Assembly: GCA_964650905.1 (NCBI GenBank)
Contig: CAZYVH010000013.1
Location: 1 to 50,386 of the forward strand
Length of the DNA: 50,386 bases
Reading direction: 5' to 3'
From: SZUA-36 sp964650905
GTDB taxonomy: Bacteria > Pseudomonadota > Gammaproteobacteria > Xanthomonadales > SZUA-36
Part shown: piece after piece, positions 44,672 through 50,386 of the stretch
Layout of the letters: every line of letters starts with the position of its first letter
How positions within the stretch are numbered: position 1 is the first letter of the stretch
Translations under genes and position numbers: made by a program
The notes under the pieces: model-generated
Seen by the model: the letters and a program-made list of their open reading frames with translations, nothing else
Database searches by the model: none
Told to the model about the DNA's origin: nothing

Positions 44672-46198
44672 ATGCATGAAAAAATAAAAGGAATCGATGA
44701 ACTGAGGGCGGACTTGCTGTCAGGGGCTGATCTCGAGGCCATTGAAGACCGCCATCGTGCCGGCAAATTGACCGCCAGGGAACGAATTGAAAGATTGTTC
44801 GACCCGGGGACATTTTATGAGATCGACTTGTTTGCAAAGCCGATAGAAACCGGATTTGCGAAGGATAAGGAATCCAGGCGCGGTGGTGCTGTCGTTGTTG
44901 GATACGGTGATGTAAATGGCCGGCCTGTCTGTGCGTGGGCCCAGGATGCTCTGGTGTTTGGCGGCCGGGTCGGTATTGTCCATGCGCGCAAGATTGTTGA
45001 AGTGATCGAGCGCGCGGTGAAGGCGAGGATTCCATGCGTCGGAATGATTGATTCCGAGGGCCTGTTGCACGAAGACATGATCAGCTATCCCAGTAATTAT
45101 TCCTATGACAGAATCATGTCTGAGCAGGTCACGGCCTCCGGCGTTATCCCGCAGATTTCACTGATCATGGGGCCTTGCAAAGGGGCTGCAGCAATCTCTG
45201 CACAGCTGAGTGATTTTGTTTTCATGGTTCGTGGCGGCAGTTATGCGTGTGCGTCCAGGCCCCCGGACGGGGCTGAGTGGGGAGAGACGGGAGCCGCCAT
45301 GACCCACTACAGAAAGACCGGATGTTGCGATGTGCTGGCTAAAAACGACGAGGAATGCATCCAGAAGGCCAGGGAACTGTTGGATTTGTTGCCATCGAAC
45401 AACGCGACTGCATCACCACCCATTGACAATGGAGACGACATCAACCGGGAGGTGCCTGAACTGCTTGACATCGTACCTGGAGATATCAGGAAGCCTTATA
45501 AAATTCAAAAAGTGATCCACGCAATAGCGGATGATGGACACTTTTTTGAGACAAGAGGCGGTTGGGCCGACAACCTGGTCGTGGGTTTTGCCCGGTTTGG
45601 AGGCAAAGCCACGGGTTTGATCGCCAATAATCCGAGAGTTTTTGCGGGATGCCTTGATGTTGACTCTGCTGACAAGCATGCCCGTTTTGTTCGTTTTTGT
45701 GACGCATTCAATATTCCACTGGTCTATCTGGCAGACACACCTGCATTTCTTCCCTCCGTCAAACAGGAGCGCAGGGCGATCATCAGGCATGGAGCCAAGG
45801 TCGTCTTTTCAAACAGCATGGCCACGACTCCACAGATGCAGGTCTATTTGAGAAAGTGCTATGGCGGCGGGAACCTGGCCATGCCAGGCAATAACCTGGG
45901 GGGAGACATTGGACTCCTGTGGCCCACGGCCGAAGTTTTATTGATGGGTGCTGAAGGCGCGGTATCGATCATCCACAGAAAAGAGATTGCCGAGGCGGCC
46001 GACCCCGGAAAAGAATACAAGGACAGGGTCGCGCAGTTCAAAGAGTCGGGAGCAGTGGAAAACGAATGGGAAGGCTGGTCGGGCCAGGAGTATATACACC
46101 CGAAAGAGACCCGCTCAAAGATCATCCAGACGCTGAGGCTGCTCGAGGGCAAGCAAGCTGAAACCAGATTTAGAAAACACGACAATATGCCACTCTAG
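44672..46198 (+). CDS. Acyl-CoA carboxylase carboxyltransferase-like subunit (CT1)
   Basis: A 508-residue carboxyltransferase (PccB/MccB-like crotonase fold, two halves). In the N half the usual SGGARIQE-type oxyanion motif is replaced by DSEGLLHED (127-135). The C half keeps the second oxyanion motif KCYGGGNLAMPG (395-406) and WPTAEVLLMGAEGAVSI (417-433). MHEKIKG at 44672 is the chosen start, 29 bases after the dehydrogenase stop. No biotin carboxylase or carrier gene is in the window, so it may use host biotin components encoded elsewhere or act as a decarboxylase. AGA/AGG codons appear more often than in the neighbouring dehydrogenase genes. It is followed 66 bases later by a second, complementary paralog. 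Confidence 0.88.
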   Translation: MHEKIKGIDELRADLLSGADLEAIEDRHRAGKLTARERIERLFDPGTFYEIDLFAKPIETGFAKDKESRRGGAVVVGYGDVNGRPVCAWAQDALVFGGRVGIVHARKIVEVIERAVKARIPCVGMIDSEGLLHEDMISYPSNYSYDRIMSEQVTASGVIPQISLIMGPCKGAAAISAQLSDFVFMVRGGSYACASRPPDGAEWGETGAAMTHYRKTGCCDVLAKNDEECIQKARELLDLLPSNNATASPPIDNGDDINREVPELLDIVPGDIRKPYKIQKVIHAIADDGHFFETRGGWADNLVVGFARFGGKATGLIANNPRVFAGCLDVDSADKHARFVRFCDAFNIPLVYLADTPAFLPSVKQERRAIIRHGAKVVFSNSMATTPQMQVYLRKCYGGGNLAMPGNNLGGDIGLLWPTAEVLLMGAEGAVSIIHRKEIAEAADPGKEYKDRVAQFKESGAVENEWEGWSGQEYIHPKETRSKIIQTLRLLEGKQAETRFRKHDNMPL

Positions 46199-46264
46199 TG
46201 TACTGCATCGTACACATGGATTGATGAAGGTTGCACAAGCCTTTGGCCACAGGTGAAAGAGAAT

Positions 46265-47821
46265 ATGACAGGCGCGCGACAAAAAGCACAAGAACTGGAG
46301 AAGTTGAGACAGAAATATGAGTTCGGCGGTGGGCAGGAGGCGATTGACAAGCTGCACGCACGAGGAAAACTCACCGCCAGGGAACGGATTGGGCGCTTGC
46401 TTGATCCGGGCAGTTTCAGAGAATTCAACCTGTGGGCACAGCCCACGCGAACGAGTTTCAATATAGACCTCAAGGACAATCCAGGGGATGCCATGGTAAC
46501 TGGCTACGGCCGGGTAGACGGACGTCCTGTTTGCGTATATGCCCATGATTTTTCAGTCCTTGGGGGAAGCCAGGCATCGGTTCAGTATTGGAAAACCTGC
46601 AAGGTGATGGATACGGCCGCCAGGCTTGGTATTCCTTACATAGGCCTGGTGGATTCCGGTGGTATCCGTATCCAGGACGCGTTCGGCATCAACGCCGGGT
46701 CAGGGGTGAGCAGGGATGCAGATCTCTGGTACGCTTCCGCCGTAACTTCGGGCGTTGTACCCAGTATCAGCCTTGTGCTTGGTGCCTCATATGCCGGCAC
46801 AGCCTACTCTCCCTTTTTGGCCGATGCTTTCTTCATGGTTGATAATCCCAATTGTCACATGTCGCTCGCATCCCCTGAACTCCTGAAATCGGTCACTTCC
46901 CAGGATGTAACCCGCGATGAGATAGGCGCTGCCAGACTCCACGCCGAGGTGACGGGATCCTGTGACTATTTGGGGGAGTCTGAAGATGCCGTGTTGCAAA
47001 GAGCGCGGGAGTTGCTCAGCTATCTTCCCTCCAATTGCCGGGAACAACCACCGTTGCTTGACACGGGGGACGATCCCCGCCGTACGGACAAGGGCCTGAT
47101 CGACTTGATTTCCAGCGCGAGCGATAAGCACTATGACATGCACGACGTCATAACGAGAATCGTGGATGGTGGAAAGTTTTTCGAATTAAAAAGTGAATAC
47201 GCCGCGAATATGATTGTGGGGTTGGCGAGGTTGGGAGGACGATCCACCGGGATCGTGGCAAACAACCCCGCAGTGCTGGGCGGTGCATTGGATTACCGGA
47301 CGAGCGAGAAGGAAGCGCGCTTCGTCCGTTATTGCGATGCGTTCAATATCCCGCTGGTATTTCTGGTGGATACACCCGGTTTTATCTCAGGGAAGGGGCA
47401 GGATCAGGAGGGCCTTGAACGACACGCAGCGATGGCCACTTATGCCGTATGCGAAGCCACGGTTCCCAAGATCGTCCTGCATGTCGGCAGGTGCTTTAAC
47501 AATGGACAGATGACAATGGGCACGCGTTTGATGGGTGCTGATGCGGTCATGGCATGGCCGACGGCGGACATTCGTTTTGTCGATTTTGACGAGGCACTGG
47601 AAGCCGTCCATGGCACGGGGAAGGAAGATATCGACCCGGCGGACATTGAACGGTTCACCCGAAAATACTTTGATTCGCCAAAATGCCCGGCTGCTTTGCT
47701 GGTGGTTGATGACATCATCAATCCGGAAGATACGCGGCCAATATTGATTGACACCCTGGGCATTGTTGAAAAGAAGGCGGTGACGCGACCGGACAAGAAA
47801 CACGGAAATTTGCCCCTTTGA
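46265..47821 (+). CDS. Acyl-CoA carboxylase carboxyltransferase-like subunit (CT2)
   Basis: A 518-residue paralog of CT1. The N-half oxyanion motif is close to canonical (DSGGIRIQD at 130-138, then SGVVPSISLVLGASYAGTAYSP). The C-half motif is degraded: RCFNNGQMTMG at 409-419 replaces KAYGGAY-MG, and the MGxxGAV stretch after WPTAD is replaced by FVDFDEALEAVHG. This is the opposite pattern to CT1, so one intact composite site could form between the N half of CT2 and the C half of CT1, by analogy with AccD/AccA. The ATG at 46265 is chosen; a GTG four codons upstream exists. The TGA at 47819-47821 is followed after two bases by a repeat element. Confidence 0.88.
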   Translation: MTGARQKAQELEKLRQKYEFGGGQEAIDKLHARGKLTARERIGRLLDPGSFREFNLWAQPTRTSFNIDLKDNPGDAMVTGYGRVDGRPVCVYAHDFSVLGGSQASVQYWKTCKVMDTAARLGIPYIGLVDSGGIRIQDAFGINAGSGVSRDADLWYASAVTSGVVPSISLVLGASYAGTAYSPFLADAFFMVDNPNCHMSLASPELLKSVTSQDVTRDEIGAARLHAEVTGSCDYLGESEDAVLQRARELLSYLPSNCREQPPLLDTGDDPRRTDKGLIDLISSASDKHYDMHDVITRIVDGGKFFELKSEYAANMIVGLARLGGRSTGIVANNPAVLGGALDYRTSEKEARFVRYCDAFNIPLVFLVDTPGFISGKGQDQEGLERHAAMATYAVCEATVPKIVLHVGRCFNNGQMTMGTRLMGADAVMAWPTADIRFVDFDEALEAVHGTGKEDIDPADIERFTRKYFDSPKCPAALLVVDDIINPEDTRPILIDTLGIVEKKAVTRPDKKHGNLPL

Positions 47822-47823
47822 GA

Positions 47824-47934
47824 TGGGGTCAGAGTAAAGTGCCAGTGCATGAAATGGGGTCAGAGTAAAGTGCCAGAATAAACGAAGTGGGGGCTAACCA
47901 TGTAGGTTTACTCTGGCACTTTACTCTGACCCCA
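47824..47934. repeat. GGGGTCAGAGTAAAGTGCC element, left copy (two direct arms, one inverted)
   Basis: Direct arms start at 47824 and 47855, each TGGGGTCAGAGTAAAGTGCC(AG), and one inverted arm lies at 47913-47934. The part from the CATGAAATGGGG at 47849 to 47934 resembles the element at 48251-48341, including the internal ATGTAGGTTTACTCTGGCAC segment. It begins two bases after the CT2 stop and ends one base before the ferredoxin stop. Confidence 0.92.
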
Positions 47935-47935
47935 A

Positions 47936-48253
47936 TCATCGTAAATCCACCTCCACCATGCCCTCGTTGATCCTTACCGGAAAGGTCTGGATAGGCCGCT
48001 TTGCCGGCGCACCGGTGGCTTCGCCGGAACGAATGTCGAAGGTCGCACCATGCAGCGGACACATGATCCGGTAGCCACGCATGCGCCCACCTTCGAAGGT
48101 GGAATCTGAATGTGAGCAGTGATTTTTTATCGCGAAATATTCATCCCTGAAGCGGCAGATAGCAATATCGATACCATTGACGGTAAAGGTGGAAAAACTT
48201 TTTTCAGCAATTGCCTCGGTTGCAACTACGGTTGTATAGACCTGCTCGGACAT
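47936..48253 (-). CDS. Rieske [2Fe-2S] ferredoxin
   Basis: A 105-residue Rieske ferredoxin of the type that feeds electrons to ring-hydroxylating oxygenases. The cluster ligands are Cys46-x-His48 (NHCSHS) and Cys65-x2-His68 (CPLHGA). It is flanked almost to the base by two copies of a GGGGTC inverted-repeat element: one ends 1 base before its stop codon, and the other begins within its start region. The CAT that supplies its ATG is also part of the shared CATGAAATGGGG edge of the element. No Shine-Dalgarno sequence is visible in the bases upstream of the ATG. Its likely partner is the oxygenase alpha subunit at 40.1-41.4 kb. Confidence 0.9.
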   Translation of the reverse strand: MSEQVYTTVVATEAIAEKSFSTFTVNGIDIAICRFRDEYFAIKNHCSHSDSTFEGGRMRGYRIMCPLHGATFDIRSGEATGAPAKRPIQTFPVRINEGMVEVDLR

Positions 48254-48341
48254 GAAATGGGGTCAGAGTAAAGTGCCAGAGCAGAGTATACGAAATTGGG
48301 TGAAATCATGTTGGTTTACTCTGGCACTTGACTCTGACCCC
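48251..48341. repeat. GGGGTCAGAGTAAAGTGCC element, right copy
   Basis: A direct arm at 48258-48279 (TGGGGTCAGAGTAAAGTGCC...) and an inverted arm at 48321-48341 (CTGGCACTTGACTCTGACC..). The interior GTTGGTTTACTCTGGCAC matches the left copy. It lies in the divergent intergenic space between the ferredoxin (minus) and the ABM gene (plus). Confidence 0.92.
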
Positions 48342-48416
48342 GATTATCTTCCTTTCGCATGGGGCGGGTGCTAAAATAACTTGAAACATATTCAAAATAT
48401 TCAAGGAGACTTTGCC

Positions 48417-48707
48417 ATGATGACATTTCTGGCGCGTATGAAAATCAAGGAAGGCAAGGAGGCTGATTTTGTCCGTATTGCAAAAGCACTGACGGAGAAA
48501 GTTCGGATCAGCGAACCGGAAACAACCGCTTATGAGTTTTTTAAGCTCAGGGACGACCCACTGGGTTACGCCGTTCTGGAACAGTTCACCAGCGAAGAAG
48601 CCGAAGAATCTCACCGTAATACACCACATTTCCTGGAATTGGCGCCTGGCCTGATCGAATGTATTGATGGCACTTACGTCAGGGAATTTCTTGATCCACT
48701 GGAATAG
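48417..48707 (+). CDS. Antibiotic-biosynthesis-monooxygenase (ABM) domain protein
   Basis: A 96-residue protein of the dimeric ferredoxin-like ABM fold (YgiN-like). Characteristic elements are FLARMKIKEGKEADFVRIAKAL, TTAYEFFKLRDDPLGYAVLEQFTSEEAEESHRNTPHF and the C-terminal strand. Family members include quinol monooxygenases and heme-degrading enzymes, and many are uncharacterised. AAGGAG lies 8 bases before the ATG at 48417 (a second ATG follows directly). It is 11 bases upstream of the acyl-CoA ligase gene and probably in the same operon. Confidence 0.85.
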   Translation: MMTFLARMKIKEGKEADFVRIAKALTEKVRISEPETTAYEFFKLRDDPLGYAVLEQFTSEEAEESHRNTPHFLELAPGLIECIDGTYVREFLDPLE

Positions 48708-48718
48708 GGGTAAAGCAC

Positions 48719-50371
48719 ATGAACACTGACCTGGACGCTGTCCGCCTGCAGGCCACCAGCCTGGGGGATTTGCTGTTGATGGCCGCCGACGAGCGGCCCG
48801 ATCACGTTGCGGTCATCCTGCCGGGGGAGCGACGCAGTTATGCCCAAATCCGTGATGAGGCTCTGCGCACCGCTTTAAGTTTACAGGCATTGGGCATTGG
48901 GCCGGGCGATCACGTCGGCTTGTTGTTGCCGACCGGGATGGATCTCGTCGTCACCCTGTTTGCCACGACCCTGCTGGGTGCCGTCAGCGTACCTATCAAC
49001 GCCAGATACATGCCGCCGGAATTGGCTTACGTGGTGGAAAATGCTGATCTTAAGGTCCTGCTGACGACCGACAAGATTGCAGAATCGGTGAATTTTGTCG
49101 ACCGGCTCAACCAGGCTTTTCCGCAGTTGACAGAAGCGGATGCCGGTCGTTTGCATTTGGACGGTGCACCGCTGCTCAGGAACATCGTGCTTTACGGCAA
49201 CTCGTCGGCTCACGGTATGTTGACCCAGACACAATTCAACGCGTTGGCGGAAGATGGCGACCTGCAACGACTTCACCTCGATCGTTTGCAGATCAGGTTG
49301 GGTAATACAGCCCTGATCATGTATACCTCCGGTACCACGGCCAACCCCAAGGGTTGCATGATTTCGCACGAGGCCATTGTGCGCAACAGTGCGGCACTTG
49401 CAGACCGCTATGAATTGACTGGTGCGGACAGTTTCTGGTCGCCATTGCCGATGTTTCATATCGCGGCCATCCTGCCGCTCACCGCCATATTTGCCAAGAG
49501 TGGTACCTATGTAACCACGGGTTACTTCGATGCGGGTGAAGCACTCAGGATGATGGAAGAAGAAAAAGTCACCGCAACCTATCCGTGTTTCTGGACCATC
49601 ATGTCCGACCTGGTCGATCACCCCGACTTTGAAAACACAGACCTCAGCCGTATCAAGCTGATGAACGCCAATTTTGCGGTGCAGCCACCTGAAATAGGTG
49701 AAAAGATGAAGAAGGCGCTGCCAAATGCAGTCTTTGTGGGCACGTTCGGCATGACCGAGACCGCTGGTACCGTCACGACCAGCCGTCTGGACGCCACGGA
49801 GGAACAACGTTTCAAACGCCTGGGAACACCGTTGTCAGGCCTCGAGGTCAAGGCCATCGACCCCGAAACGGGTGAGGAAGCTGACCCCGGCGAGCGTGGC
49901 GAGGCCTGGATTCGGGGCTACGGCACGTTCACCCGTTACTATAAATCACCGGAGAAAACGGCGGAGGCGCTGGACGATGAAGGCTGGTTCCATTCCGGTG
50001 ACCTGATCTCCATTGACCCGGATGGCCAGTTGATGTTTCACGGTCGTCTCAGGGACATGCTCAAGGTGGGTGGTGAAAATGTGGCAGCCGTTGAAATCGA
50101 GACCTATTTGCAGAGTCACGATGCGGTCAAGCTGGCGCAGGTCGTTGGTATTCCTCACCGGCGGCTGACCGAGATTCCGGCGGCATTTATTGAACTTGAG
50201 GCGGGTAAAACCGTTTCGGAAGCGGAATTGATCGCCTTTTGCAAGGGTAAGATCGCCGGTTTTAAAATTCCCCGCTATGTGCGATTCGTAGATGAGTGGC
50301 CGACTTCTTCCACCAAGATACAGAAATTTAAACTACAGGAACAACTGATTGAGGAACTGGGCCTCGGCTAA
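48719..50371 (+). CDS. AMP-forming acyl-CoA ligase
   Basis: A 550-residue ANL-superfamily acyl-CoA synthetase, which activates a carboxylic acid with ATP and CoA. Motifs are the P-loop MYTSGTTANPKGCMISH (from about 201), GTFGMTETAGTV, GWFHSGDLISIDPDG, the hinge GRLRDMLKVGGENVAAVEIE and the C-terminal TSSTKIQKFKL with the catalytic Lys (in KIQK). This subgroup includes ligases for medium-chain, aromatic and cyclic acids; the substrate is not read from sequence. It ends 15 bases before the window edge, complete with TAA. It likely starts the CoA-dependent steps of this cluster. Confidence 0.93.
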   Translation: MNTDLDAVRLQATSLGDLLLMAADERPDHVAVILPGERRSYAQIRDEALRTALSLQALGIGPGDHVGLLLPTGMDLVVTLFATTLLGAVSVPINARYMPPELAYVVENADLKVLLTTDKIAESVNFVDRLNQAFPQLTEADAGRLHLDGAPLLRNIVLYGNSSAHGMLTQTQFNALAEDGDLQRLHLDRLQIRLGNTALIMYTSGTTANPKGCMISHEAIVRNSAALADRYELTGADSFWSPLPMFHIAAILPLTAIFAKSGTYVTTGYFDAGEALRMMEEEKVTATYPCFWTIMSDLVDHPDFENTDLSRIKLMNANFAVQPPEIGEKMKKALPNAVFVGTFGMTETAGTVTTSRLDATEEQRFKRLGTPLSGLEVKAIDPETGEEADPGERGEAWIRGYGTFTRYYKSPEKTAEALDDEGWFHSGDLISIDPDGQLMFHGRLRDMLKVGGENVAAVEIETYLQSHDAVKLAQVVGIPHRRLTEIPAAFIELEAGKTVSEAELIAFCKGKIAGFKIPRYVRFVDEWPTSSTKIQKFKLQEQLIEELGLG

Positions 50372-50386
50372 CCCGGACATTTCACT

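Noticed and set aside
34889..46214. Near-identical 17-base stretch TAGTGTACYGCATCGTA at two stop codons (34890 and 46196)
   Set aside because: One mismatch in 17 bases is within chance for a 50-kb window, and no extension or structure surrounds it.

Overview
The window looks like part of the chromosome of an uncultured, probably marine gammaproteobacterium. Supporting signs are the aroK-aroB-hemE order, a yggS-proC-yggT-DUF4426 block, pilT-pilU, an exosortase H, a DUF4426 protein, a homodimeric-type aceE with lipoyl-fused lpd, and a TonB receptor. It contains three runs of exactly 100 N (3434-3533, 26903-27002, 35557-35656). These look like scaffold joins, so the sequence is probably a draft or metagenome assembly. 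No rRNA, tRNA, CRISPR array, phage or intact transposase gene was recognised.

Layout. 0.1-3.3 kb: two tandem TPR-sulfotransferase paralogs. 3.5-6.2 kb (minus): aroK-aroB-hemE. 6.3-8.3 kb (plus): exosortase H, an NAD-epimerase-like protein, pdxH. 8.5-11.2 kb (minus): yggS-proC-yggT-DUF4426. 11.3-15.8 kb (plus): pilT, pilU, an OmpR-type response regulator, a histidine kinase and a zinc-ribbon membrane protein. 15.8-17.6 kb (minus): an unknown secreted protein and an unknown predicted outer-membrane beta-barrel. 17.7-20.3 kb (plus): redoxin, universal stress protein, AgcS-type symporter. 20.5-28.0 kb: glycolysis/pentose-phosphate genes tkt-gap-pgk ... fba, interrupted by a 207-bp tandem repeat and a minus-strand amidohydrolase. 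28.1-36.7 kb: maeB, aceE, aceF, a small membrane retropepsin-like protease, and lpd. These genes together supply triose phosphate to pyruvate to acetyl-CoA metabolism.

36.9-50.4 kb reads as an accessory catabolic region. It holds a TonB receptor, a DUF4242 protein, a Rieske oxygenase alpha subunit, a carboxymuconolactone-decarboxylase-like protein, an SDR remnant, a pair of complementary acyl-CoA dehydrogenase subunits, a pair of complementary carboxyltransferase subunits, a Rieske ferredoxin, an ABM-domain protein and an acyl-CoA ligase. This gene set suggests uptake, oxygenation, CoA activation and beta-oxidation-like breakdown of a cyclic or branched carboxylic compound. The substrate cannot be read from the sequence. 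A perfect 26-bp palindrome overlaps the likely promoter of the oxygenase operon, and no regulator gene is present.

The most unusual signals are: (1) two consecutive carboxyltransferase paralogs, each of which has lost a different half of the active-site signature; (2) the same kind of division of labour in the preceding acyl-CoA dehydrogenase pair; (3) a dispersed GGGGTCAGAGT-type inverted-repeat element that abuts a carboxyltransferase stop codon, brackets the ferredoxin gene almost to the base, and adjoins a truncated SDR gene; and (4) a 207-bp tandem repeat carrying a long hairpin, with a diverged copy beside an assembly gap 21 kb away.
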